Shown here: positions 23,494 to 31,731 of the stretch, in pieces
How positions within the stretch are numbered: the stretch's first letter is position 1
How the letters are laid out: each line of letters begins with the position of its first letter
NCBI RefSeq assembly: GCF_014649855.1
Contig: NZ_BMTV01000021.1
Coordinates: 96,502 to 160,501, forward strand
Source of the DNA: Streptomyces roseolus
Lineage (GTDB): Bacteria; Actinomycetota; Actinomycetes; Streptomycetales; Streptomycetaceae
DNA length: 64,000 nucleotides
Direction: 5' to 3'
Program-made: the position numbers and the translations under genes
Notes under the pieces: generated by a model
The model's database searches: none
What the model saw: only the letters and a program-made list of their open reading frames with translations
What the model was told of the DNA's origin: nothing

Positions 23494-24801
23494 ATGGCTG
23501 TACAGACCTCCGCACCCGCTGCCGCCGCCGACACCACCGGCGCCACCGTCGATCTCGGCCCCGCGTCCGGGCTTTCCTGTCGCGAATGCGGCGAGGTCTT
23601 CGCCCTCGGCCCGATCTTCGCCTGCGAGCTCTGCTTCGGACCCCTCGAAGTCGCCTACGAACTGCCCGTCGGCGACCCGGAGGAGCTGCGGAAGCGGATC
23701 GAGGCCGGCCCCGCGAACATCTGGCGCTACGCGCCCCTGCTGCCCGTCCCCGCCGACGTCGCCGAGAAGCCGAACCTGAACCCCGGCTGGACCCCGCTCG
23801 TCCGGGCCGACAACCTCGCCCGCGAGCTCGGCGTCGCCCCCGGCAAGCTCTTCGTCAAGGACGACTCCGGCAACCCGACCCACTCCTTCAAGGACCGGGT
23901 CGTCGCCCAGGCCATCGAGGCCGCCCGCGCCTTCGGCTTCACCACCCTCTCCTGCTCCTCCACCGGCAACCTCGCCGGCGCCGTCGGCGCCGCCGCCGCC
24001 CGCGCCGGCTTCCGCTCCTGCGTCTTCATCCCGCACGACCTGGAGCAGGGCAAGGTCGTCATGGCCGGCGTGTACGGCGGCGACCTGGTCGCCATCGAGG
24101 GCAACTACGACGACGTCAACCGCTTCTGCTCGGAGCTCATCGGCGACCCGCTCGGCGAGGGCTGGGGCTTCGTGAACGTCAACCTCCGCCCGTACTACGG
24201 CGAGGGCTCCAAGACGCTCGCCTACGAGATCTGCGAGCAGCTCGGCTGGGTAATCCCCGACCAGCTGGTCATCCCGATCGCCTCCGGCTCCCAGCTCACC
24301 AAGATCGACAAGGGGCTCCAGGAGCTCGTCAAGCTGGGCCTCGTCGAGGACAAGCCGTACAAGATCTTCGGCGCCCAGGCCGAGGGCTGCTCCCCGGTGT
24401 CGACGGCCTTCAAGGCCGGCCACGACGTCGTGCGGCCCCAGAAGCCGAACACCATCGCCAAGTCCCTGGCGATCGGCAACCCGGCCGACGGCCCGTACGT
24501 CCTCGACATCGCCCGCCGCACCGGCGGCGCGGTGGAGGACGTGAACGACGAGCAGGTCGTCGACGCGATCAAGCTGCTCGCCCGGACCGAGGGCATCTTC
24601 GCCGAGACGGCGGGCGGCGTGACCGTCGGCGTGACGCGCAAGCTCGTCGAGGCCGGCGTCATCGACCCGAACCTCACCACCGTCGTCCTCAACACCGGTG
24701 ACGGGCTCAAGACCCTGGACGCCGTCGCCGACAGTTCTCAGGCGACCGCCACCATCCGCCCGAGCCTGGACGCGTTCCGCGACGCGGGCCTGGCCCACTG
24801 A
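23494..24801 (+). CDS. thrC: Threonine synthase
   Basis: The 435-residue PLP enzyme converts O-phosphohomoserine to threonine. An N-terminal zinc-ribbon-like segment (LSCRECGEVFALGPIFACELCFGPLEV) marks the actinobacterial/archaeal type. The PLP lysine lies in NPTHSFKDRV, the phosphate loop is SCSSTGNLAGAVG, and PIASGSQLTK and GDGLKT lie near the C terminus. The reading frame stays open into the riboswitch, but the protein start is ATG 23494 (MAVQTS). The SAM riboswitch upstream would lower expression when SAM is abundant. The sulfur-carrier gene follows after 32 bp, probably in the same transcript. Confidence 0.95.
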   Translation: MAVQTSAPAAAADTTGATVDLGPASGLSCRECGEVFALGPIFACELCFGPLEVAYELPVGDPEELRKRIEAGPANIWRYAPLLPVPADVAEKPNLNPGWTPLVRADNLARELGVAPGKLFVKDDSGNPTHSFKDRVVAQAIEAARAFGFTTLSCSSTGNLAGAVGAAAARAGFRSCVFIPHDLEQGKVVMAGVYGGDLVAIEGNYDDVNRFCSELIGDPLGEGWGFVNVNLRPYYGEGSKTLAYEICEQLGWVIPDQLVIPIASGSQLTKIDKGLQELVKLGLVEDKPYKIFGAQAEGCSPVSTAFKAGHDVVRPQKPNTIAKSLAIGNPADGPYVLDIARRTGGAVEDVNDEQVVDAIKLLARTEGIFAETAGGVTVGVTRKLVEAGVIDPNLTTVVLNTGDGLKTLDAVADSSQATATIRPSLDAFRDAGLAH

Positions 24802-24833
24802 CACCCGCCGACACCCGTACGGAGAGCATCGAC

Positions 24834-25112
24834 ATGGCCGTGAACGTCCGCATCCCCACCATCCTCCGCACCTACACCGGCGGCCAGGCCGAGGTCCCCG
24901 CCGAGGGCGCCACCCTCGCCGAGGTCATCGCCGACCTGGAGAAGAACCACACCGGCATCGCCGCCCGCGTCCTGGACGACCAGGGCAAGCTGCGCCGCTT
25001 CGTGAACGTCTACGTGAACGACGACGACGTCCGCTTCGAGCAGGGCCTGGAGACCGCCACGCCGGACGGCGCGGGCGTCTCGATCATCCCGGCCGTCGCC
25101 GGCGGCTGCTGA
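24834..25112 (+). CDS. cysO: CysO-like sulfur-carrier protein (MoaD/ThiS fold) ending GGC
   Basis: The 92-residue ubiquitin-fold protein closely resembles mycobacterial CysO (IPTILRTYTGGQ, LHRF-like LRRFVNVYVNDDDVRF, SIIPAVAGG). CysO carries sulfur as a C-terminal thiocarboxylate for a cysteine-synthase pathway, and in actinomycetes also for natural products. The chain does not end at Gly-Gly but has one extra Cys (AVAGGC). A trimming peptidase of the Mec+/JAMM type would be needed to free Gly-Gly, as in QbsE-type carriers. No mec or cysM gene lies next to it. It follows thrC by 32 bp, hence probably the same operon. Confidence 0.85.
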   Translation: MAVNVRIPTILRTYTGGQAEVPAEGATLAEVIADLEKNHTGIAARVLDDQGKLRRFVNVYVNDDDVRFEQGLETATPDGAGVSIIPAVAGGC

Positions 25113-25138
25113 TCCTTACCCGTTGGTAGCCTTCGCTC

Positions 25139-25182
25139 CAGAATTGCCCCTTCCGCGAGAGAAAGCGGAGGGGGCAATTCTG
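25139..25182. terminator. Strong hairpin terminator after thrC-cysO
   Basis: An 18-bp stem (CAGAATTGCCCCTTCCGC and its complement, one G-U pair) closes on an 8-nt loop, 27 nt past the cysO stop. Confidence 0.8.
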
Positions 25183-25526
25183 CATGGTTGAGCGCGATAG
25201 AGTTGGGGAAGCCCCCTCAGCCGCTCATGCCATCCGCATATGAGCGCGGTCTCGGACCTGACGAGAACGGGCCAACAAGCGGCCGAAAAGCATAGGCACT
25301 CTGCCCCTTATGCCGCTTTCGCCCGGCCCGAGTTGCCCTGCAATTCATGCATTCCTCCCCGATTCCCCTTTCCGCGCCTTCCAGAATTCCCGGCGGATTG
25401 CCCTGTTGCAGAGGGCAGTTGGACAGATACATTCAGCCGCGGTCGACGCGTTCCGGCGCAGGTTCTGACCCGGGTCCGTGAAGTGCGGATCCGCGCAAGG
25501 GCCAGTAAGTAATAGGGGAGTTAGGC
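25183..25526. other. Long non-coding leader of the cold-shock gene
   Basis: This 344-bp stretch has lower GC than its surroundings and no credible coding. It holds a 7-bp inverted repeat CGCTCAT/ATGAGCG (25222-25246). Long structured leaders are usual in cold-shock genes, and the promoter and leader of csp are likely here. Confidence 0.4.
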
Positions 25527-25730
25527 ATGGCTCAGGGCACCGTCAAGTGGTTCAACGCGGAGAAGGGCTACGGCTTCATCGCGGTCGACGGTGGTGCGGA
25601 TGTTTTCGTCCACTACAGCGCCATCCAGATGGATGGGTACCGCAGCCTCGAAGAGGGCCAGCGAGTCGAGTTCGAGATCTCGCAGGGTCAGAAGGGTCCG
25701 CAGGCGGACATGGTCAAGGTGACCGCCTGA
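25527..25730 (+). CDS. Cold-shock protein (CspA/ScoF family)
   Basis: A 67-residue single cold-shock domain with both RNA-binding motifs: RNP1 as KGYGFIAV and RNP2 as VFVHYSAI, opening with AQGTVKWFNAEKG and ending DMVKVTA. It binds single-stranded RNA and DNA and acts as an RNA chaperone. Streptomyces has many such paralogues (ScoF), so the exact paralogue is not assigned. The start is ATG 25527 after GGGGAGTTAGGC, with GGGAG as ribosome-binding site. It is monocistronic, with a strong terminator directly downstream. Confidence 0.95.
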   Translation: MAQGTVKWFNAEKGYGFIAVDGGADVFVHYSAIQMDGYRSLEEGQRVEFEISQGQKGPQADMVKVTA

Positions 25731-25765
25731 GGCGCGGCGCGATCGGCCACCGACGTCTCGTCGTC

Positions 25766-25799
25766 GAGGGGCCCGCATCCTCTGGGATGCGGGCCCCTC
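25766..25799 (+). terminator. Terminator of the cold-shock gene
   Basis: A perfect 15-bp stem GAGGGGCCCGCATCC with its complement closes on TCTG, 36 nt after the stop codon. Confidence 0.85.
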
Positions 25800-25850
25800 A
25801 CGCGTTCCCGGACGCCCGCGGGGGGGGGCCTGCGGGGGCGCTCGGCGGAC

Positions 25851-25946
25851 GCCTGCCGCGCGCCTGTGGGCCCCTTTCGGGCGTCTGCTGCGCGCCTGTG
25901 AGCGGCTGCCGGATGCCTGCCGCGCGCCTGTGGACGCCTGCCGGAC
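25851..25946. repeat. 32-bp-period tandem repeat, three copies
   Basis: GCCTGCCGCGCGCCTGTGG occurs at 25851 and 25915, with a variant GTCTGCTGCGCGCCTGTGA at 25883, giving an exact 32-bp period. The region between the csp terminator and the groEL2 promoter has no coding sequence. Weaker similar units follow. Confidence 0.7.
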
Positions 25947-26083
25947 GTCCGCCGTGCATCCTGCGGCCGTCCCGCCGCGCCCCGCGGCCGTCCACCCCGG
26001 CGCCCGGGGGCGCGGCCGCCGTCGACTGCCGGACGTCGCCCCCGCGCGCGGGCGGCGTGGAGCTGCCCGATCCACGAGAGTCG

Positions 26084-26110
26084 CTTGCACTCGCATGGGT
26101 CGAGTGCTAA
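26084..26110. promoter_or_regulatory. CIRCE element 1 (HrcA operator) of groEL2
   Basis: CTTGCACTC-N9-GAGTGCTAA matches the CIRCE consensus TTAGCACTC-N9-GAGTGCTAA except in the first arm, which has two changes. HrcA binds such sites to repress chaperone genes. Confidence 0.88.
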
Positions 26111-26119
26111 TCATTGGCG

Positions 26120-26146
26120 TTAGCACTCGGAAGGTGAGAGTGCTAC
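26120..26146. promoter_or_regulatory. CIRCE element 2 (HrcA operator) of groEL2
   Basis: TTAGCACTC-N9-GAGTGCTAC matches 17 of 18 arm positions of the CIRCE consensus, 9 bp after the first element. The paired sites upstream of an orphan groEL are as in other Streptomyces. Confidence 0.92.
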
Positions 26147-26276
26147 GAGGATCGGGCAGACGAGGTCGCCGACCCGGGTGGGGCAAGGAACCACGCGGAA
26201 CGCGGAGGCCGTCCGTCGCGGGCGTCGGCGCGGTCCTGGAGCGTTATCCACCCCATGTCCGGGAGGACCACTTCAC

Positions 26277-27899
26277 ATGGCCAAGATCATCGCGTTCGAC
26301 GAGGAGGCCCGGCGCGGTCTCGAGCGCGGCATGAACCAGCTCGCTGACGCCGTCAAGGTCACCCTCGGCCCCAAGGGCCGTAACGTCGTCCTCGAGAAGA
26401 AGTGGGGCGCCCCCACGATCACCAACGATGGTGTCTCCATCGCCAAGGAGATCGAGCTCGAGGACCCGTACGAGAAGATCGGCGCCGAGCTGGTCAAGGA
26501 AGTCGCCAAGAAGACGGACGACGTCGCCGGCGACGGTACGACCACCGCCACCGTCCTCGCCCAGGCGCTCGTCCGCGAGGGCCTCCGCAACGTCGCCGCC
26601 GGCGCCAACCCGATGGCCCTCAAGCGCGGCATCGAGAAGGCCGTCGAGGCCGTCTCCGGCGCCCTGCTCGACCAGGCGAAGGAGGTCGAGACGAAGGAGC
26701 AGATCGCCTCCACCGCCTCCATCTCCGCCGCCGACACCCAGATCGGCGAGCTCATCGCCGAGGCCATGGACAAGGTCGGCAAGGAAGGCGTCATCACCGT
26801 CGAGGAGTCGCAGACCTTCGGTCTGGAGCTCGAGCTCACCGAGGGCATGCGCTTCGACAAGGGCTACATCTCGGCGTACTTCGCGACCGACATGGAGCGC
26901 ATGGAGGCCTCCCTGGAGGACCCCTACCTCCTGATCGTCAACTCCAAGATCTCCTCGGTGAAGGACCTCCTCCCGCTCCTGGAGAAGGTCATGCAGTCGG
27001 GCAAGCCGCTGCTGATCATCGCCGAGGACGTCGAGGGCGAGGCCCTGTCGACCCTGGTCGTCAACAAGATCCGCGGCACCTTCCGCTCCGTCGCGGTCAA
27101 GGCCCCGGGCTTCGGCGACCGCCGCAAGGCCATGCTCCAGGACATCGCCATCCTCACCGGCGGCACGGTCATCTCCGAGGAGGTCGGCCTCAAGCTGGAG
27201 TCGGCCGGTCTCGACCTGCTGGGCCGCGCCCGCAAGGTCGTCATCACCAAGGACGAGACCACCATCGTCGACGGTGCCGGTGACAGCGAGCAGGTCGCGG
27301 GCCGCGTGAACCAGATCCGCGCCGAGATCGAGAACAGCGACTCCGACTACGACCGCGAGAAGCTCCAGGAGCGCCTCGCGAAGCTCGCCGGCGGCGTGGC
27401 GGTCATCAAGGCCGGTGCCGCGACCGAGGTCGAGCTCAAGGAGCGCAAGCACCGCATCGAGGACGCCGTGCGCAACGCCAAGGCGGCCGTCGAGGAGGGC
27501 ATCGTCGCCGGCGGTGGCGTGGCCCTGCTCCAGGCCTCCAGCGTCTTCGAGAAGCTGGAGCTGGACGGCGACGAGGCCACCGGTGCCGCGATCGTCAAGC
27601 TCGCCCTGGAGGCCCCGATCAAGCAGATCGCGGTCAACGCCGGCCTCGAGGGCGGCGTCGTGGTCGAGAAGGTGCGCAACCTGACCCCGGGCCACGGCCT
27701 CAACGCCGCGACCGGCGAGTACGTCGACCTGGTCGCCGAGGGCATCATCGACCCGGCCAAGGTGACGCGCTCCGCGCTGCAGAACGCCGCGTCGATCGCC
27801 GCGCTCTTCCTCACCACCGAGGCCGTCATCGCCGACAAGCCGGAGAAGGCCGCGGCCCCGGCCGGCGGCGGCATGCCGGGCGGTGACATGGACTTCTGA
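26277..27899 (+). CDS. groEL2: Chaperonin GroEL2 (60 kDa)
   Basis: The 540-residue Hsp60 subunit forms the double-ring ATP-driven folding chamber. It shows the nucleotide site LGPKGRNVVLEKKWGAPTITNDGVSIAKEI, DDVAGDGTTTATVLAQ, the apical APGFGDRRKAM, and the signature AAVEEGIVAGGGVALL. The C-terminal tail GGGMPGGDMDF is the Gly/Met type that separates GroEL2 from the His-rich GroEL1 of actinomycetes. There is no groES next to it, as expected for groEL2. ATG 26277 has GGGAGGA 9 nt upstream. Regulation by HrcA through two CIRCE elements is clear from the promoter. Confidence 0.97.
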   Translation: MAKIIAFDEEARRGLERGMNQLADAVKVTLGPKGRNVVLEKKWGAPTITNDGVSIAKEIELEDPYEKIGAELVKEVAKKTDDVAGDGTTTATVLAQALVREGLRNVAAGANPMALKRGIEKAVEAVSGALLDQAKEVETKEQIASTASISAADTQIGELIAEAMDKVGKEGVITVEESQTFGLELELTEGMRFDKGYISAYFATDMERMEASLEDPYLLIVNSKISSVKDLLPLLEKVMQSGKPLLIIAEDVEGEALSTLVVNKIRGTFRSVAVKAPGFGDRRKAMLQDIAILTGGTVISEEVGLKLESAGLDLLGRARKVVITKDETTIVDGAGDSEQVAGRVNQIRAEIENSDSDYDREKLQERLAKLAGGVAVIKAGAATEVELKERKHRIEDAVRNAKAAVEEGIVAGGGVALLQASSVFEKLELDGDEATGAAIVKLALEAPIKQIAVNAGLEGGVVVEKVRNLTPGHGLNAATGEYVDLVAEGIIDPAKVTRSALQNAASIAALFLTTEAVIADKPEKAAAPAGGGMPGGDMDF

Positions 27900-27945
27900 T
27901 CCTGAACGGATCGGTGGTTCATCGCTGACGCGAGTCGAACGCGAA

Positions 27946-27990
27946 CGCCGAGGGCGGCACTCCCCGCGAAGGGGGGTGCCGCCCTCGGCG
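27946..27990. terminator. Strong bidirectional terminator after groEL2
   Basis: A 20-bp stem (CGCCGAGGGCGGCACTCCCC with its complement, one G-U pair) and the loop GCGAA lie between groEL2 and the opposing zinc-ribbon gene. Confidence 0.88.
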
Positions 27991-28005
27991 CGTTCCGCGC
28001 GCGTC

Positions 28006-28338
28006 TCAGACGACAGGCCGGACGAGCGCCTCGGCGAGCGGCTCCCCGGTCCGGCGCGCGTACGCCACCCGCGCCTTCACCTCGGAGAGCGTCCGGGGCC
28101 GATAGCCGGGCCCGCACCCCTGACAGCAGCTGGTGCGGAACCGCACGCCCGCGTGCAGCAGCACCGACAGCACCCGCCACCCCTCGGCGTCCCGCCGCCG
28201 CGGCGGCTGGAACGCGGTGCCGACCCCGGTCATCTGCTCCCCGCAGCGCGGGCATCGGTGCTCGGGCCCGTGCTCGTACCCCTGCTTGTACGAGGCGCGG
28301 CACGGCAGACAGACGTACGAACTCCTGCGGATCCCCAT
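28006..28338 (-). CDS. Small zinc-ribbon protein of unknown function
   Basis: A 110-residue protein with a clear four-cysteine zinc ribbon, CLPC (residues about 10-13) and CPRC (about 29-32), and a second Cys group CCQGCGPGYRPRTLSEV near residue 73 that could bind another metal. The motif order fits small Streptomyces zinc-ribbon proteins of unknown role. ATG 28338 begins just before the first Cys pair. It converges on groEL2 across the terminator and is divergent from the FG-GAP protein gene. I do not recognise a function. Confidence 0.7.
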   Translation of the reverse strand: MGIRRSSYVCLPCRASYKQGYEHGPEHRCPRCGEQMTGVGTAFQPPRRRDAEGWRVLSVLLHAGVRFRTSCCQGCGPGYRPRTLSEVKARVAYARRTGEPLAEALVRPVV

Positions 28339-28527
28339 GGGGGCAGGGTAGGGGCGGTGTCCTCCGCTTCCCAGTGAATTCCCGCCGACTGTACGATCAC
28401 GCCAGCCGGCAGGTGGGGGCATCGGGCCGGCGCCTGCGCGTGTGCCGCCGCGGCCGTCCTGTGCCGTGCCGCCGCACCGCGTACCCCTCCGCGCCCCGTC
28501 GGCATCGACGGTTTCGTATGAGCCCGT

Positions 28528-31500
28528 ATGAGGGGAACGCCTTTCTTGTCCGTTCGAAGAGCCGTCGCGCTCGCGTCGATCGCGGCCCTGGCCGTCACCG
28601 GCCTCGCCACCACCGTCGCCCCGTCCGCCCTGGCGGCCGACACGGCGCCGTACGAGGTGACGGTCGCGCCGCTGACCGATCCGTCGAAGGCCGCCGACGG
28701 CGCCGTCGTGGGCGTGGACACCGGCGTCCAGCTGTCCAACGACGGCTACCAGGCGCGCTGGCACAGCCTCGCCGACGGGCGGATCGCCCATGCCCCGGTC
28801 TGCGACTCCTACCGCGCGTTCTCGGTCGGCGACACGGCCGTGTGCTTCGACGACGCCGACGACGCGGTCGTCCACGACTTCGCGACCGGCGTCACCGCCA
28901 GGCGGTGGGCCGGTGCCGGGACGCTGCTGCCCGTGGTCGCCGGAGGCCGGTTCGTCCATGTGCGGCCCGGCAGCGAGGGGGTCACCCTCAGCCTGCTCGG
29001 CTACGGCGAGAACGCCCCGGCCGACCGGGAGGTTTTCCTGCCCGGGGCCGCGTCGCAGCCGCTCGTCCTCGCCCACCACGGTGACGACGTGCTGCTCAGC
29101 TACCTCGTCGCCGACGCGGAGACCGCCGTCCTCCTCGACCTCGCGACCGGGGACCTCACGCCGCTGCCCACGCCGCCGGGCGCCACCGAGGTGCGCTGGG
29201 GCGCGCTCGACGCCGACCGGGTCGTCCTCGCCGGCGGGACCAGGCCCAGCGAGGTCGTCGTGCTATCCCGCGCGGACCTCGCCGCCCCCGGCCGGACGGT
29301 GACGCTGCCGCCTGCCGTGGCGGCCGCCCCGGCGCACTTCGCGACGGTCGGCGACTGGTTCGTCGTCCAGGCGGCCCTTCCCGAGGCCGCCGACGGCGGC
29401 GAGTACGCCGCCCTCCACGCCGTTCCCCTCGCCGGCGGAGAACCCCGCGACCTTGGTGTCACCGTCCGGGCCGGCGACCGGATCGTGCCCGGTCCGGGTG
29501 GCGCCGCGTATGTGACGGGCCGCGCCGGAAACGGCCCGTGGGAGGTGCGGCGTGTCGCCACCGGCGCGGAAGGAGTGCCCGTCACGACGCGGGCCCTGCC
29601 CTTCGGCGCGCCGCTCGCGCGCGAAAACGTCTCCCTGTCCCAGGGGCGGGTCGTGAGCGGGACGGCCACCCCCGGCGGCGGCTCCCTCCTCCAGGGCCAC
29701 GACCTCGCGCTCACGGGGACGCACCGGGCCACGGCCGCGTGGAGCTGCGCCCCCACGTCGACGGCCGCCGCCTGCCCGCCGGCCCACATCTCCGGCACCG
29801 GGGGACGCCCGTGGGCGGACACGGGCGACGGGCGTCTGGTCGTGCTGGACGCGGTGGACCGGGCCGCCTCCGGCACGCAGACCGCCTGCCGGAACTGCGC
29901 CGTCGTGGCGCGGGTGACCACCCCGGGCGCGGGCGGTGCCGTCCGCGCCACGACGATCCGCGCCGCGTACGCGATGGAACCGCTCCGCGTCGTCGGAGCC
30001 TCCGGACGATACGTCCATTTCCTCGCGTACGCCGGTGGCGCCACCCACTCGATCGTCGCCGACATCGAGACGGGCGCGGTGCTCCGGGACTCGACGAACG
30101 AGAACCAGTCCCTGTGGGGCGGCCAGTTGTGGACGATGTCCGCGACGGACGGGAAGGCCACCGCGGTCGACGTGCGCACCGGTGCGGCGGTCGCGACCGT
30201 CGACCTCGGCACGAGCTGCCGCTTCACCGGCCTGGAGGTCGTCGGCAGGTGGGTCTCCGCGCGGTGCGCGACCGGCACCGGCTCCGTGGTGGTCCACGAC
30301 CGCGAGAAGCACGTCTCGGTCTGGGCCCGCGTCCCGTACGACGCGCCGCTCCACCTGGGCGACGGGTTCCTGGCCGTCGACGTCGCGGACGGTACGCCGT
30401 CCCTGTGGGCGGTCGACTTCCGGAGCGGCGACGACGAGTGGACGGAACTCGGTGTCCTTCCCTACGACGGGGAGGAGTACGACGGCCGGTGGTGGGCGCT
30501 CGACCGGTTCGGCGGAGGCGTGTCCTTCATCGACCGGACGCAGGCGATCCGCGTCACCGGTCTCGGCGGTGCCACCAGCCGGCTCGCCGCCATCGACGCC
30601 GACACCCCCGCCGCGAACATCAAGTCGGGTGCGTGGAAGCCGCGTTGGTGGCTGTCGAAGCCGGGTGCCTCCTGGACGCTGACGCTGAGGCACAAGGTGA
30701 CCGGGAAGACCGTGCGGACGCTGACCGGCGGGGAGGCGCGCGGGATCGTGGCGCCCTCGTGGGACGGCAAGGACGCGGCAGGGAAGTACGTGCCGAACGG
30801 GGCGTACACCTGGTCGCTGGCGGTGAGGCCGGCCGACGGGCAGGGCGCGGACCTGGTCCTCTCCGGGGCCGTGGCCGTCTCCGGCGCCGGTGCCGTGTGG
30901 CGGGACATGGCCGGGGACGACGGGTTCGGCGACCTGCTGGCGATGGACACGGCCGGCGCGATGTCCATGTACCGGGGCACGGGAACGGGCGCGGTGTCGG
31001 CCCGGATCGCCGGCTCGGGGACGGCGTTCCCCACCGCGTCGCCGCTCGTGCCGGTCGGGGACGTGAACGGGGACCGCTGTGCCGACGTGCTGGTGCGGGT
31101 CGGCGACCAGCTGCGCGCGTACCGGCCCGGCTGCGGGAAGGTCCTCACGGCCTCGTCGCCGTACACGCCGGTCGGTTCGGGCTGGGGGCAGTACGACCAG
31201 CTGACGTCTCCGGGCGACGTGAACGGCGACGGGTACGTCGACCTGATCGCCCGGCAGGCGTCCACCGGTGACATGTACTTCTACGCCGGGACCGCCACGC
31301 ACGCCGTGAAGGCGCGGGTGCGGATCGGGACCAACTGGAAGCTTTACAAGCGCGTTGTCGGGGCCGGTGACCTGAACGGCGACGGGCGCGGCGACCTTCT
31401 CGGGGTCGACGCGGCCGGCGTCCTGTGGCGGTACTACGGGACCGCGACCGGCGGGGTCACCGCGCGGGCGCAGGTGGGCGGCGGCTGGGGCGTGTACTCG

Positions 31501-31665
31501 GCCCTCGTCGGCGTCGGCGACCTGTCCGGGGACGGGCGGGCCGACCTGGTGGCGCGCACGACGGACGGGAAGCTGTACCGGTACGCGTCCAACGGCGCGG
31601 GGAACTTCGGCGGCCGGGTGCTGATCGGCAGCGGCGGCTGGAACACCTTCAAGGCGCTGTTCTAG
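28528..31665 (+). CDS. Large secreted protein with FlgD-like and FG-GAP repeat domains
   Basis: The 1045-residue exported protein starts with a signal peptide (SVRRAVALASIAALAVTGLA, cleavage near ALAA). The first 690 residues look like a beta-propeller of WD/PQQ-like repeats. A FlgD-type Ig domain follows (KVTGKTVRTLTGGEARGIVAPSWDGKD, PNGAYTWSL), then four FG-GAP/VCBS repeats with calcium-loop motifs (DVNGDRCADVL, DVNGDGYVDLI, DLNGDGRGDLL, DLSGDGRADLV). Such proteins are common and highly expressed extracellular proteins in Streptomyces; ligand or enzyme activity is not known. ATG 28528 is the first start before the signal peptide. A terminator follows directly. Confidence 0.85.
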   Translation: MRGTPFLSVRRAVALASIAALAVTGLATTVAPSALAADTAPYEVTVAPLTDPSKAADGAVVGVDTGVQLSNDGYQARWHSLADGRIAHAPVCDSYRAFSVGDTAVCFDDADDAVVHDFATGVTARRWAGAGTLLPVVAGGRFVHVRPGSEGVTLSLLGYGENAPADREVFLPGAASQPLVLAHHGDDVLLSYLVADAETAVLLDLATGDLTPLPTPPGATEVRWGALDADRVVLAGGTRPSEVVVLSRADLAAPGRTVTLPPAVAAAPAHFATVGDWFVVQAALPEAADGGEYAALHAVPLAGGEPRDLGVTVRAGDRIVPGPGGAAYVTGRAGNGPWEVRRVATGAEGVPVTTRALPFGAPLARENVSLSQGRVVSGTATPGGGSLLQGHDLALTGTHRATAAWSCAPTSTAAACPPAHISGTGGRPWADTGDGRLVVLDAVDRAASGTQTACRNCAVVARVTTPGAGGAVRATTIRAAYAMEPLRVVGASGRYVHFLAYAGGATHSIVADIETGAVLRDSTNENQSLWGGQLWTMSATDGKATAVDVRTGAAVATVDLGTSCRFTGLEVVGRWVSARCATGTGSVVVHDREKHVSVWARVPYDAPLHLGDGFLAVDVADGTPSLWAVDFRSGDDEWTELGVLPYDGEEYDGRWWALDRFGGGVSFIDRTQAIRVTGLGGATSRLAAIDADTPAANIKSGAWKPRWWLSKPGASWTLTLRHKVTGKTVRTLTGGEARGIVAPSWDGKDAAGKYVPNGAYTWSLAVRPADGQGADLVLSGAVAVSGAGAVWRDMAGDDGFGDLLAMDTAGAMSMYRGTGTGAVSARIAGSGTAFPTASPLVPVGDVNGDRCADVLVRVGDQLRAYRPGCGKVLTASSPYTPVGSGWGQYDQLTSPGDVNGDGYVDLIARQASTGDMYFYAGTATHAVKARVRIGTNWKLYKRVVGAGDLNGDGRGDLLGVDAAGVLWRYYGTATGGVTARAQVGGGWGVYSALVGVGDLSGDGRADLVARTTDGKLYRYASNGAGNFGGRVLIGSGGWNTFKALF

Positions 31666-31681
31666 CGGCGGCGGACGAAGA

Positions 31682-31718
31682 GGGGGAGGCCCGGGGCGTC
31701 GTGCCCCGGGCCTCCCCC
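31682..31718. terminator. Bidirectional terminator between FG-GAP and methyltransferase genes
   Basis: A perfect 16-bp stem GGGGGAGGCCCGGGGC with its complement, loop GTCGT, followed by GTTTT, lies between converging genes. Confidence 0.9.
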
Positions 31719-31731
31719 GTTTTCTCCGCCG

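Noticed and set aside
25240..25512. A 90-codon reading frame upstream of the cold-shock gene
   Set aside because: Third-position GC is far below the genome norm, and it lies in what looks like the long csp leader.
25851..25946. Regular 32-bp spaced repeat resembling a small CRISPR array
   Set aside because: There are only three degenerate copies; the sequences between them are themselves similar, and no cas genes are present.
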